NCBI RefSeq assembly: GCF_022829605.1 | Contig: NZ_JAKSYD010000235.1 | Location: 1-64,000, forward strand | DNA length: 64,000 nt | DNA from: Methylobacterium sp. E-065 | GTDB taxonomy: Bacteria; Pseudomonadota; Alphaproteobacteria; Rhizobiales; Beijerinckiaceae | Direction: 5' to 3' | Part shown: piece by piece, positions 36,126-45,444 of the stretch | Layout: the number at the start of each line of letters is the position of its first letter | Numbering within the stretch: position 1 is the first letter of the stretch | The notes under the pieces: generated by a model | What the model was told of the DNA's origin: nothing | What the model saw: the letters and a program-made list of their open reading frames with translations, nothing else | The model's database searches: none | Program-made: the position numbers and the translations under genes

Positions 36126-39100
36126 TCACTCAGCCGCGTCCGCCTGCCGAAACCCCTCGATCCCGATCTGATCGGGGTTGATCGCGTGCAGCGCCCGCCG
36201 GGCCGCTTCCAGCGGGTGCTCGGCCTCGATCCGGACGGAGGTCAGGTCCGGACTCTTGTACACGGTGACGATGGTGTCCATCACCTCGGTGAGCGTCGTG
36301 CGCTTGTCCTCGGGCGCGGCGATCAGGAGTTGTAGGCCCCAGGCCCGGTAGAGATCGACCAGCGCCTGGCTGTTGCGCACGTCGAGCTTCGAGAAGGCCT
36401 CGTCGAGGAGGCAGAGACCCAAGCCCGGATTCTCGTCCCCCGGCCGGTCGCCCGGATAATAGGCACTGGCCAGCGAGGCCGCGATCGCCACGTAGAACGG
36501 CGCCTGCGCCTCGCCGCCCGAGCCGCGCAGCGCCCGGGCCGACATGGTGGTGCGGTTGCCCGCCCGGTCGCGCATGCCGATCTCGTACACGAAGTAGTTG
36601 CGGTAATCCGCCAGCCGCGCCGCATCCTCCTCGCCGGCGATGAGCGCGGTGATTTCGGCGAGGGCCGACGCCATCGGGCCCTCGGTGGCGCCGTCGAGCA
36701 GCGCCTGCGCGGCCTCGGGCGAGCGTGCGGTCTCGGTGGCGAGCGCGTGGACGGCGGCGTAGCGGCGGTCCACCGCCGCCTCGAACGCGTAGGTCTGGCC
36801 CGTGAAGCTGCGGGCCGAGAGCCGCTCGTTCAGCGCCTCCAGCCGGGCGTGGACCCGCTCGAACCGGTCGGCGAGGCGAGTCAGAAGATCCTCGGTCATC
36901 AGGCGGCGCATCTCGACCTCGGCCCGCTCGGCCTGGGCCCGGTAGCGCCGCAATTCGTGGCCTTCGACCGCCTCGTATTCCCGCCGAACCCAGGCGAACC
37001 CGTCGATCGCCGGCGCGTCGCCCTGGTTGAGCGGGTTCTCGACCCGCCACGCCGCGCAGGCCTCCGCCAATTCCCGCTCGGCGACCCGCCCGTGCGAGCG
37101 GGCCGCCTCGGCGGCCTCCTTGGCGAGCCCGCGCTCGGCGGTGGCCCGGGACCCGGCGGCCTTGGCGTCGAGGCCCGCCAGTGCGCTCCGGGCCTCGGCG
37201 ATCACGCGCAGATCGAACACCTCCGAGCGGGCGAGGCGGACCCGGGCGGCGTCGCCGCCCAGGACCTGGCGCAGAGCCGCGCGCCGGGCCGCCAGCGCCG
37301 CGCGCGCGGCCTCGCGCATGGTCACCAGCCGGGCGCGGAGCGCCGCCTCGTCGGCCAGCAGGCGGTCCAGCTTCGGCTCCAGCTCCTCCGATAGCTCGCG
37401 CAGATAGGCGACGCGCTCCGTCGTCAGCGCGGCGATCTCGGCGGCGAGCCCGGCGGTGTCGCGCTTCTCGATGCCCTCGCGCTCGGTCTGGAGGGAGCGC
37501 CGCCGGCCGTCGAGACCGTCGAGCTCGGCGCGCAGCGTGTCGATATCGTCGAGGCCCCGGGCGATGCGCGCCCGGATCGCCGCGGCGGTGCGGGCGGCCT
37601 CGCGCAAGACCGCCGCCTCGCCGCGCAGGCGTCGCGCCTCCGCGACCGCGGCCTCGTGGACGCGCCGGCTGTCGACCGTGGGCCCGCGATGGCCACGCGT
37701 CATGAGCAGATCGACACTCCGCGTCACCGAATACGCCATGCCGGCGGTGGTCCGCCCGCTCGGCGCCACGGCCCGGGCGAGGCGGGCGAGTTCCGAATCA
37801 TCTTTGGCGAGATCGTAGCCGCCGAGCCGCACCCCCAGGAACGCCTCCGCGTGCGGATCGCGGGTCTCGATCACCGTGAGCGGGCCGTCATCGTAGCGGC
37901 GGGCGCGCTGCTTGGCGGTGTCGGTGGTCTTGACCAAGATGCAGCGGTGGAACCGGTCGCGCCCCCCCTGGAGCACGCCTAAAGCCTCGTGGAGCCGGTC
38001 GGGTGCCACCACCAGGGCCTCCCGGGCGCGCCCGAGCAGCCCTTCCAGCGCCGGCCCCCAGGTCGGATCGACGATCTCGGCGAGTTCACAGATTGGCAGG
38101 GCGTCGATACCGCGCCGCTCCAGCTCGCCGCGGAACGCCACCGTGTCGGAGGACAGGCGCGCCGCCGGGCCGGCGCCAGTGCGGGGCGCGGTGCGCTCGG
38201 CCTCGCTCTCCTGGGCGCGGGCCTTGAGGGCCGCATCTTCGGCGGCCCGCTCCAGGATCTCGTCGAATTCAGGCAGCCGCGTCAGCCCGTCGATCAGTTC
38301 CGCCAGGGGGCCCTCGGGGCGCAGGATTTCCTCGGGGGGCGATTCCCGGCGCAGGCCGGCGCGGGCGCAGGATTCGGCCAAGCGTGCCGCCTGCGGGCAG
38401 CCCTGCCGCAGGAGCGGGGCGACGGGCTGGAGCTTGCCCATCTGGCTGATGAGCGCGACGAGGTCGGCGATCCGGCCCGCCAGCTCCTTCCGGTCACGCT
38501 CCAGCATGGAGAGGCCGAGCGTCGAGGCGGCGAGCCGTCCCTCGGCCGCGCTGGCGGCGGCGAGCGCCTTCTTCTCGGCGATCTCCCCGTCGATGTCGCG
38601 CACGAAGCCGCGGCTCGCCGCCACGCGCTCCCGGGCGATGCGCAGGGCGTCGCCCCCCTCGCGCAGGCGCAGCCGGACCGCGACGAGGTCGAGGCTGCGG
38701 CGGCGCAACTCGGCGGAGGCCGCCCGCAGTTCGTGCGCCGCCGTATCGAGGATCGCCTCACTCCAGGCCTCGTAGCGGTCGCGCAGGCGCCGCAGGCGCG
38801 CGAGCCGGCTCTCCAGCTCGCCGATGGTCTCCAGCAGCCGGCGCCAGTTGGCGACGGACTGGCGGACGCGGTCCACGTCGAGCGGCTCCGGCTCCAGCAC
38901 GAAGGCGCGCACGAAGGCGCTGGTGTCGAAGATCGGCTTGAACGCCACCGCGTTGGCGAAGCTGCGCAGGAAGTGCCGCGGCTCCGGCGCCGGCGCGCCC
39001 TCGCGCAGGGTGGCCAGCACATCGGCCGTGAAGCGCTCGCCGGAGGTCCGGTACTCGGTGAAGCTCGACGCCCGGGCCCGCAGATCCCCGGCGATCTCGC

Positions 39101-39563
39101 TCCAGGGGGCCGTGTAGGTGCCGCCGGGGGCGGTGCGGGCGTAATCGGCGATCTCGAACCGGTGCCCGACCGCGATGAAGCGCGACAGGACCGTCTCCTT
39201 CGGCTCGACTGCCCGGGCCGCGAGCGCCAGCCCGACCGTGACGATCCGGCCCGAGGCCGGGTTCTCGAACACCAGCGCCAGCACGGTCTCGCAGGATTCG
39301 CGGGTCGGCCGTCCGCCCTCCGCGGGGTCGCTGATCCAGCCCAGGCAATAGTCGCGCACCGTGCGGGCGCTGCGGCCGGACGCGGAGGCGTTCAGCGCGA
39401 GACGGCTGGCGTTGTTGCCGGCCAGCACCGTGCCGACCGCGTCGAAGATCGTCGACTTGCCGGCCCCGGTCGGCCCGACCAGGGCGGCAGCGCCCCGCAG
39501 CCGGATCTGCTCACGGCGGATCAGATACCAGTTCGCGATGGCGATATCGGTGAGGACGTACAC
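36126..39563 (-). CDS. SMC-like ATPase JetC/MksB of a Wadjet/MksBEF-type complex
   Basis: The 1,145-residue product is a condensin-like ATPase. Walker A VGPTGAGKST is at residues ~29-38 (Lys36), preceded by IANWYLIRREQIRLRG, the usual JetC/MksB opening. RTVRDYCLGW follows. Two long coiled-coil arms rich in Ala, Arg and Glu frame a hinge-like region around residues ~450-700 (DTAKQRARRYDDGPLTVIET). The ABC signature is GSGGEAQAPFY and Walker B LCLLDEAFSKLD, both near the C terminus. Together with JetA and JetB it should load onto and extrude DNA loops. The frame is open to 40271, but the N-terminal extension is a shadow of the chemoreceptor; the GTG at 39563 is chosen without a clear ribosome binding site. 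Confidence 0.85.
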   Translation of the reverse strand: MYVLTDIAIANWYLIRREQIRLRGAAALVGPTGAGKSTIFDAVGTVLAGNNASRLALNASASGRSARTVRDYCLGWISDPAEGGRPTRESCETVLALVFENPASGRIVTVGLALAARAVEPKETVLSRFIAVGHRFEIADYARTAPGGTYTAPWSEIAGDLRARASSFTEYRTSGERFTADVLATLREGAPAPEPRHFLRSFANAVAFKPIFDTSAFVRAFVLEPEPLDVDRVRQSVANWRRLLETIGELESRLARLRRLRDRYEAWSEAILDTAAHELRAASAELRRRSLDLVAVRLRLREGGDALRIARERVAASRGFVRDIDGEIAEKKALAAASAAEGRLAASTLGLSMLERDRKELAGRIADLVALISQMGKLQPVAPLLRQGCPQAARLAESCARAGLRRESPPEEILRPEGPLAELIDGLTRLPEFDEILERAAEDAALKARAQESEAERTAPRTGAGPAARLSSDTVAFRGELERRGIDALPICELAEIVDPTWGPALEGLLGRAREALVVAPDRLHEALGVLQGGRDRFHRCILVKTTDTAKQRARRYDDGPLTVIETRDPHAEAFLGVRLGGYDLAKDDSELARLARAVAPSGRTTAGMAYSVTRSVDLLMTRGHRGPTVDSRRVHEAAVAEARRLRGEAAVLREAARTAAAIRARIARGLDDIDTLRAELDGLDGRRRSLQTEREGIEKRDTAGLAAEIAALTTERVAYLRELSEELEPKLDRLLADEAALRARLVTMREAARAALAARRAALRQVLGGDAARVRLARSEVFDLRVIAEARSALAGLDAKAAGSRATAERGLAKEAAEAARSHGRVAERELAEACAAWRVENPLNQGDAPAIDGFAWVRREYEAVEGHELRRYRAQAERAEVEMRRLMTEDLLTRLADRFERVHARLEALNERLSARSFTGQTYAFEAAVDRRYAAVHALATETARSPEAAQALLDGATEGPMASALAEITALIAGEEDAARLADYRNYFVYEIGMRDRAGNRTTMSARALRGSGGEAQAPFYVAIAASLASAYYPGDRPGDENPGLGLCLLDEAFSKLDVRNSQALVDLYRAWGLQLLIAAPEDKRTTLTEVMDTIVTVYKSPDLTSVRIEAEHPLEAARRALHAINPDQIGIEGFRQADAAE

Positions 39564-39728
39564 GATGTCGGGGCCGGGGCGGAGAACGATCGGTTCAGTT
39601 GGCCGGACTCGGCCGCGTATGCAAGCCGGTGACAGAGGCCGCGGCGCCTCAAGTTCTGCGCGAACCGCCAGCTTGCTCGGACCAGCACCCCCGGTATCGT
39701 TGCCGGAGGCTAGAGAACTGACAAGAAC

Positions 39729-41405
39729 ATGCCCACAAACATCAAAACAAAACTCAGCAGCCTGTTCCTGTTTCTGCTTATCGCAGCTGCGATACAAGGC
39801 GGAATGACGATCACTCGAATGAAATTCGTCGATCATCAATTGACCGAACTGCTCGACAGGGCGATGCCATCCTTGGAGGCGGCGGAAACCATCAGCGCGC
39901 TGACTGTCAAGGCGCGTCTGCTGCAGGTGCGGGTCGCCACGGCGGACACGGAGGCCGACCGCGATGCGGGCCGCGCGGCGGTGGAAGACATGCTGAAGGA
40001 TCGGGCCGCACGGGTCGAAGCCTACAAGGCCCGGATCGTCGCGCCGGACGAGCAGGCGCTCTTCGACACGCTGATCGCCAAGCTGAAGACCCAGACCTAC
40101 GATTGGGATCGGTTGCGCGGCATGAGCCTTGGCCAGCGCGAGGCGGCGATGTCCTATTACCGGGGCGCCATGAACGCCCATTACCAGGACGCGTCGAAGG
40201 CCGCGCATGCGCTGGTGGAGCGGCATGTCCGGACCGTCGAGGAGACCGGCCGATCCGCCCGGGAGAGCCAAGCCAGCGCGGTCACGACGACCGTCGCGAT
40301 CCTGGCCGGCATGCTGGTGGTCGGGCTGGGGGCGACGCTCTATGCGCTGCTCGGGGTCTCGCGCCCGATCACCGTGATGACCGACGCCATGCGCCGCCTC
40401 GCCGGGGGCGATGCGGATTCAGCGGTGCCCTATGCGGCGCGGCGGGACGAAATCGGCGCCATGTCGGCCGCCGTGCAGGTCTTCCGGCAGAACCTGATCC
40501 AGACCCGCGCCCTGGAGGCCGCGGCGGCCCGTAGCCGCGCGGAGGCCGAGGGAGAGCGCCGGCAGGCGATGCGCGACCTCGCGGAGCGGTTCGAAACCGC
40601 CATCGGCGGCATCGTCCGCACGGTCACGGCCGCGGCGACGCAACTTCAGGCAACGGCCCAGGCCCTCACCGCGACGGCGACCCGGACGGCCGACCGCTCC
40701 GGCGATGCGCGCATTGCCGCCGCGGAGGCCGCCGCCAACGTCAACACCGTGGCGGCGGCGGCCGAGGAACTCGGATCCTCGGTGGATGAGATCGGCCGTC
40801 AGGTGGTGGCCTCGGCGGATCTGGCGCAGGTCGCTGTCCGCAAGGCGGCCACGACCACCGGCTTGGTCCAGGAGCTGAGCACCGGAGCCCGGACGATCCG
40901 GGAGGTGGTGACGCTGATCGCGGAGATCGCCGGGCAGACCAACCTGCTGGCCTTGAACGCCACCATCGAGGCAGCCCGGGCCGGGGATGCCGGCAAGGGG
41001 TTCGCGGTGGTCGCCGCCGAGGTGAAGCAGCTCGCCGAGCAGACCGCGAAGGCCACCGGGGAGATCAGCCGGCAGATCGGCCAGATCCAGGGTTCGACCG
41101 ATCACGCCGTCCGGGCCATCGACGGCATCGCCAGCCGGATCCGCGAAATCAACGCCACGGCGACCACGATCGCCAGCGCGGTGGCACAGCAGGGTGCGGC
41201 CACGCAGGAGATCGTCCGCAACGTCACCCAGGCGGCGTCCGGGACCGACATCGTCACGGCCAACATCACGGAGGTCGCCGGCGCGGCCGACGAGACCGGC
41301 GCAGCGGCCGGGCAGGTGCTGAGCGCGGCCTCCGAGATGGCCGAGCAGGCCGCCCGGCTCGGGTCCGAGGTCGAGCAATTTCTTGCGACCGTTCGGGCGG
41401 CCTGA
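39729..41405 (+). CDS. Methyl-accepting chemotaxis protein
   Basis: The 558-residue chemoreceptor has a first membrane helix at residues ~8-26 (LSSLFLFLLIAAAIQGGM), a periplasmic four-helix-bundle-like sensor of about 160 residues, a second membrane helix at ~190-212 (TTTVAILAGMLVVGLGATLY), a HAMP linker (VSRPITVMTDAMRRLAGGDA) and a signalling domain whose tip reads EIAGQTNLLALNATIEAARA. There is no C-terminal NWETF-type tether. It signals to CheA/CheW, none of which is in the window. Its position is odd: it is convergent with jetB (9 bases between the stops) and divergent from jetC (165 bases between the starts), so it splits the SMC operon. Confidence 0.92.
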   Translation: MPTNIKTKLSSLFLFLLIAAAIQGGMTITRMKFVDHQLTELLDRAMPSLEAAETISALTVKARLLQVRVATADTEADRDAGRAAVEDMLKDRAARVEAYKARIVAPDEQALFDTLIAKLKTQTYDWDRLRGMSLGQREAAMSYYRGAMNAHYQDASKAAHALVERHVRTVEETGRSARESQASAVTTTVAILAGMLVVGLGATLYALLGVSRPITVMTDAMRRLAGGDADSAVPYAARRDEIGAMSAAVQVFRQNLIQTRALEAAAARSRAEAEGERRQAMRDLAERFETAIGGIVRTVTAAATQLQATAQALTATATRTADRSGDARIAAAEAAANVNTVAAAAEELGSSVDEIGRQVVASADLAQVAVRKAATTTGLVQELSTGARTIREVVTLIAEIAGQTNLLALNATIEAARAGDAGKGFAVVAAEVKQLAEQTAKATGEISRQIGQIQGSTDHAVRAIDGIASRIREINATATTIASAVAQQGAATQEIVRNVTQAASGTDIVTANITEVAGAADETGAAAGQVLSAASEMAEQAARLGSEVEQFLATVRAA

Positions 41406-41414
41406 TCGGGCCCG

Positions 41415-42041
41415 TCAGGTCTCTCCGGCCTCGGACCACGCCCGCAGGCGCTCCAGCCACGCGTCCGAGGCCAGCACCGCCACGCCGGGCAGGAGCGACA
41501 GCGGCGTCACCCGCTCGACCCGGTCGCGCTCGCCCAGCCGCAGGCCACCGCGCCTTGCGTAGAGCCGCAGGATGTCAGCCAGTCGGCCCTCCTCGGGGGG
41601 CTCATTGCGGGCCACCGTCCGGATTTTTTCCACGATCTCATCGGTGGTGCATTCGACGATCCCGTCCGTGCCGACACGGTGGTCGCGCAGGCCCTCCTCG
41701 TAGAGCAGCCGCAGCGCCAGCAGCACCAGGGTCTCGTCCTTGCGCAGGCGCTCCGACATGATGTCGTGGCGTGGCGCGTCGGCGGCCGGGCTCAGGGAGA
41801 CCATCTGATCCCGGTGCGAGACCGTCAGCGCGTAGCCCAGGCAGGCGAAATAGTCGGTGAAGAACGGCGCGTAGTGCCGGGCGAGTTCGTAGGAGCGGCC
41901 GATATTCGGGGTGTCGGCGTAGATCACCTGTCCCTTCAGCAGGACCTGGAGGGCGCGGCTGAGTTCCTCGGCGTCCGGCGCCCGGGCGCCGGGGGGCGCA
42001 GGCTCGTCGCCGTCGATGATGGCGCGGAATCCCTCAAGCAC
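41415..42041 (-). CDS. JetB/MksE-like KITE subunit of the SMC complex
   Basis: The 208-residue product fits the DUF4194/MksE family of tandem winged-helix proteins that bind the kleisin. It starts at a GTG (42041) overlapping the jetA stop by eight bases, and reads MLEGFRAIIDGDEPAPPGAR, LQVLLKGQVIYADTPNIGRS, then YFACLGYALTVSHRDQMVSL. Later LRKDETLVLLALRLLYEEGL and DILRLYARRGGLRL are helices of the second winged-helix unit. The upstream part of the open frame overlaps jetA out of frame and is ignored. Translational coupling with jetA is direct. The assignment rests on motif pattern and context. Confidence 0.78.
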   Translation of the reverse strand: MLEGFRAIIDGDEPAPPGARAPDAEELSRALQVLLKGQVIYADTPNIGRSYELARHYAPFFTDYFACLGYALTVSHRDQMVSLSPAADAPRHDIMSERLRKDETLVLLALRLLYEEGLRDHRVGTDGIVECTTDEIVEKIRTVARNEPPEEGRLADILRLYARRGGLRLGERDRVERVTPLSLLPGVAVLASDAWLERLRAWSEAGET

Positions 42042-43404
42042 CGGGGCGGCGCTCCAGCACGAAATCCGGGCAGTCGAGCCAGCCATTGGCCACGCGCTCG
42101 GTCAGGCGGCTGACGGCGTAGCGCTCGCCGAGCCGCGCATCGAACAGCACGTCGATCTCACGCAGGCGCTGGAACACGATGAAGTCGTCGACGTCCTTGA
42201 TCGCGATCTCGGAGCCGCGCAGCCGGATCGCCTTGCCGAGCCGGGCTTCCACGAAGGCCGTCATGCCCTCGGGCGTCACCGTGGTGCGGCGGCGGAACTC
42301 CGCCTTGGCGGCCGCAAAGGCATCGATCACGGGATCGTCCTCGATGTCGGGCAGGGGCTCCATGTCGATGGCGAGCTTGCGGGCGCGAGGCGTCTGAAGA
42401 TGCGCGTGGCCGATCGGCGGGCGCAGCAGTGACACGTCGGCCGGCACGTCGGGGGCGATCTCGGCGCCGCCGACGGCCCGGAGCATCGCGGCGGCCCGCT
42501 CGACGCCGCCGGGGTTCGGCCGGTCCATAACGTGGAGCGCCGCGGCGATCCGGCGCTCCAGCCGCGCCACCACGGCATCGACCGCGTCGAGGTGGTTGTC
42601 GAGCCCCTCGAACACCGACAGGATCTGGGCGAGGTCGGCGCGCACCGCCCGCTGGGCAGCGTCGAGACCGGGGCTCCGGCCCTCGCGGATCAGGCCCTCG
42701 GCGAGCGCCCGGACCGTGAGGGCGTCGCGGAGCGCCCGCCCGGCCTCGCGGACCACGCTGGCGCGGAAGCGGAACGGGTTGAAGCGCGTGTGCAGCGTCC
42801 GGTAGTCGCTGATCAGGTGGCGCTCGACGAAATCCTCGAAGAACAACCGGAAGGTCTTGGCCCGGTCGGGCTCGCGCAGGATGCGCTCCTCGACCTTGCG
42901 CATCCCGGCGGCGAGGCCGCGCACGTGGGCCAGAAAGGCCGCCGAGGCCCGGGCGGCGTTCGCCAGGGCCTCGGACCGGCTGCCGGGATCCGAAAGGGCG
43001 CTCTCCAGCCCGCCCAGCACCTCCAGCACGGCGCCGCCATACGAGCGGGTCTCGCCCCGTTCGAGCCGCGACAGCTCCTCCAGCAGGAGCCGCGCCTCGG
43101 GGTCGAACTCCACCACCGGCACGTAGCGCTCACGGCGCTCGATCAGCCAGCCGGTGTCGAGCAGGCGCCGGTAGAGCGCGGTGCGGCGCTCGGTCGGATC
43201 GGCGGAGATCGGCTCGTCGCCGCTGACCTCGGGATCGCTCCAGCCGGCTGCGAAATCGCCGATCTCGGCGAGCAATTCGGCCTTGCGCACCGGCTCGGCC
43301 CCGAGGACGCGCCGGTGCAGGTGCAGCAGGAGAGCCGCGTTGAAGCCGCGGCTCGGGGCGGCCAGCGGCTTGAACAGCTCGTCGGGCAGCTGCGCGAACA
43401 GCAT
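42034..43404 (-). CDS. JetA/MksF-like kleisin subunit of the SMC complex
   Basis: The 456-residue product resembles the Wadjet JetA/MksF family. The opening MLFAQLPDELFKPLAAPSRG and HRRVLGAEPVRKAELLAEI are characteristic, followed by an N-terminal winged helix (RRTALYRRLLDTGWLIERRE, then YVPVVEFDPEARLLLEELSR). The middle is helical (FRLFFEDFVERHLISDYRTL, then HTRFNPFRFRASVV), and the C terminus is a second winged-helix-like region. The kleisin bridges the two JetC heads. It is the first gene of the minus-strand unit and overlaps jetB. The FKBP gene starts about 450 bases upstream in the same direction. Confidence 0.8.
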   Translation of the reverse strand: MLFAQLPDELFKPLAAPSRGFNAALLLHLHRRVLGAEPVRKAELLAEIGDFAAGWSDPEVSGDEPISADPTERRTALYRRLLDTGWLIERRERYVPVVEFDPEARLLLEELSRLERGETRSYGGAVLEVLGGLESALSDPGSRSEALANAARASAAFLAHVRGLAAGMRKVEERILREPDRAKTFRLFFEDFVERHLISDYRTLHTRFNPFRFRASVVREAGRALRDALTVRALAEGLIREGRSPGLDAAQRAVRADLAQILSVFEGLDNHLDAVDAVVARLERRIAAALHVMDRPNPGGVERAAAMLRAVGGAEIAPDVPADVSLLRPPIGHAHLQTPRARKLAIDMEPLPDIEDDPVIDAFAAAKAEFRRRTTVTPEGMTAFVEARLGKAIRLRGSEIAIKDVDDFIVFQRLREIDVLFDARLGERYAVSRLTERVANGWLDCPDFVLERRPGA

Positions 43405-43439
43405 TCTCTTGGGACTCTCGCCGTCGCGCAGCGGTGACG

Positions 43440-43856
43440 TTACTTCGCGCCGAGGAGCTCGACGTCGAAGATCAGCGTGGCGTTCGGCGGGATCACGCCG
43501 CCGGCGCCCCGGGCGCCGTAGCCGAGCTGCGGCGGGATGATCAGGGTGCGCTTGCCGCCGGTCTTCATGGTGGCGACGCCCTCGTCCCAGCCCTTGATCA
43601 CCTGACCGGCGCCGAGCGGGAAGCTGAAGGGCTGGTTGCGGTCGCGGGAAGAGTCGAACTTCTTGCCCTTCTTGCCGCCCTCATCGAGCCAGCCGGTATA
43701 CTGGACGGTGACCTGCTGGCCGGCCTTCGGCTCAGGTCCGGTCCCGACGACCTCGTCCTGGTACTTCAGCCCGGAGGGCAGGGTGACAGTCTCGGCAGTT
43801 GCAGCTGTGCTCATGGCGATCAACGCGGCTCCGGCGATGAGGGTCAGGCGAGGCAT
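43440..43856 (-). CDS. FKBP-type peptidyl-prolyl cis-trans isomerase, secreted
   Basis: The 138-residue product has a signal peptide (MPRLTLIAGAALIAMSTAA, cleavage after TAATA) and one FKBP domain: QQVTVQYTGWLDEGGKKGKK, FDSSRDRNQPFSFPLGAGQV, IKGWDEGVATMKTGGKRTLI, then PPNATLIFDVELL. It speeds proline isomerisation during periplasmic folding. The ATG has GGGAG 6 bases upstream. Its stop lies 35 bases upstream of the jetA start, so read-through into the SMC genes is possible. Confidence 0.93.
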   Translation of the reverse strand: MPRLTLIAGAALIAMSTAATAETVTLPSGLKYQDEVVGTGPEPKAGQQVTVQYTGWLDEGGKKGKKFDSSRDRNQPFSFPLGAGQVIKGWDEGVATMKTGGKRTLIIPPQLGYGARGAGGVIPPNATLIFDVELLGAK

Positions 43857-43984
43857 GGTTTCTCCCTGGAGCCGGCGCCATGCGCGCCGGCCGTCGCCGC
43901 GCCTTCTAGCGACTCGCAAAGGTTGAGGCCAGGGCAGCCGCTTTTCCAGGGCGCAGTGCGGATCGCCGCGCACCGCCGCCTTTT

Positions 43985-44131
43985 CCCGGACAGGTGCAGC
44001 GCAGCGGAACCGGATCCGGGATCGAGCACCAAAAGCGCCGCGCAAGCGGCCCGGGTCGATCCAGATCGACGCTTCGCGACGTCTTGTGCTGGCTCCCGGG
44101 TCACATTCCGCTGGTGCTGTATGTACCCGGG
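43985..44131. repeat. Inverted pair of ~45-base repeats (copy A)
   Basis: Arm 1 (43985-44029) begins CCCGGACAGGTGCAGCGCAG and ends GAGCAC. Arm 2 (44086-44131) begins GTGCTGGCTCCCGGG, continues ATTCCGCTGGTGCTG and ends ACCCGGG, so it is a diverged reverse complement of arm 1. The same unit recurs at 59212-59338 with the arms in the opposite order. The rest of the 323-base gap between the FKBP and coaBC genes shows no gene. This is a dispersed palindromic element. Confidence 0.65.
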
Positions 44132-44179
44132 AAAGGGACCGGTGCATTCGAATCTGCCATGAGCCTCGGAAAAGGGGCC

Positions 44180-45400
44180 TCACCCCGCCAACATCCCGGC
44201 GAGATAAATCACCAGCCGCCGAGCGACCTCGTCCTTGCCGAGTCGCGGCCAAGTCTCCACCGCGCCGTCCCGGTGGATCAGGTGAACCGCGTTGTCGGAC
44301 CCGCCCATCACACCGCTCTCCGCCGAGACGTCGTTGGCCACGATCAGGTCGCAACCCTTGCGGGCGATCTTGGCCCGGGCATGGTCCAGCACGGCGTCGG
44401 TCTCCGCCGCAAAGCCGACCACGAGGGGCGGGCGCCCCGTGGACCGGCGGGCGATCGTGGCGAGGATGTCGGGATTCTCGGCGAGCGGCAGCGGCGCGGG
44501 GCCGATGCCGTCCTTCTTGATCTTCTTGGCGCCGGCCTCCTGCGCCGGGCGCCAATCCGCCACCGCGGCGGCGAAGATGGCCAGATCGGCCGGCAGCGCC
44601 GCCTCGACGGCGTCCAGCATCTCCCGGGCGGTCTCGACCCGAATGACGGCGACACCCGGCGGATCGGGGATCGCTACAGGCCCTGAAACCAACGTCACGG
44701 CGGCACCGGCCCGCGCGGCGGCTTCCGCGATGGCGTGGCCCTGGCGGCCGGAGGAGCGGTTGGCGATGTAGCGCACCGGGTCGATCGGCTCGTGGGTCGG
44801 GCCGGAGGTTACCAGCACCCGGCGGCCCGCGAGGGGCCGATCGACGCCCACCCCGAGCATCCGCTCCAGGGCGTCGGCGATCTCGTGGGGCTCGGCCATG
44901 CGGCCGGGGCCGGTCTCTGGCTCCGCCATCCGGCCGGCATTGGGGCCGACGATATGGACGCCGTCGCCCTCCAGGGTCGCGCGGTTGCGGCGAGTCGCCG
45001 GATGCGCCCACATCTGCACGTTCATGGCCGGCGCGATCAGGATCGGCAGGGTCGTGGCCAGCAGTATGGTGGTGGCGAGGTCCGCCGCATGGCCGCCCGC
45101 CATCCGGGCCATCAGGTTGGCGGTGGCAGGCGCCACCACCACGGCATCGGCCTGCCGGGCTAGCTTGATATGACCGATCTCGGCCTCGCTGGCGCGGTCG
45201 AACAGGTCGGTATGGGCCCGCTCGCCGGCCAACGCCGCGGCGGCCAGCGGCGTCACGAATTCCTGCGCCCCCGCGGTCAGGACCGGGCAGACGCTGGCGC
45301 CCCGCTCGCGCAGGCGCCGGATCAGGTCGAGGGCCTTATAGGCCGCGATACCCCCGCCGATGACGAGGAGGACGCGACGGTCGGCGAGGGTCTCGTTCAT
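44180..45400 (-). CDS. coaBC: Phosphopantothenoylcysteine decarboxylase / phosphopantothenate-cysteine ligase
   Basis: The 406-residue bifunctional enzyme performs two steps of coenzyme A synthesis. The CoaC flavoprotein part spans residues ~1-185: LVIGGGIAAYKALDLIRRLR, APATANLMARMAGG, and the PAMN motif in APAMNVQMWAHPA. The CoaB part starts at VLVTSGPTHEPIDPVRYIAN and continues RSSGRQGHAIAEAA, AAVADWRP, and the Lys-rich KKIKKDG. A GRMAEP hexamer occurs twice within 17 residues at the junction; usually only the second is present. The start is an ATG at 45400. Confidence 0.95.
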   Translation of the reverse strand: MNETLADRRVLLVIGGGIAAYKALDLIRRLRERGASVCPVLTAGAQEFVTPLAAAALAGERAHTDLFDRASEAEIGHIKLARQADAVVVAPATANLMARMAGGHAADLATTILLATTLPILIAPAMNVQMWAHPATRRNRATLEGDGVHIVGPNAGRMAEPETGPGRMAEPHEIADALERMLGVGVDRPLAGRRVLVTSGPTHEPIDPVRYIANRSSGRQGHAIAEAAARAGAAVTLVSGPVAIPDPPGVAVIRVETAREMLDAVEAALPADLAIFAAAVADWRPAQEAGAKKIKKDGIGPAPLPLAENPDILATIARRSTGRPPLVVGFAAETDAVLDHARAKIARKGCDLIVANDVSAESGVMGGSDNAVHLIHRDGAVETWPRLGKDEVARRLVIYLAGMLAG

Positions 45401-45444
45401 AGCGGAAACCCTCTGCGCGGCGCGACGCGCGCGTCAAGCGCCGC

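Noticed and set aside
37989..39632. 547-residue plus-strand frame opposite jetC
   Set aside because: Shadow of the JetC coiled coil; no recognisable motif.
39564..40271. N-terminal extension of the jetC frame
   Set aside because: It overlaps the chemoreceptor gene antisense and lacks protein-like sequence; the Walker A region fits a start at 39563.
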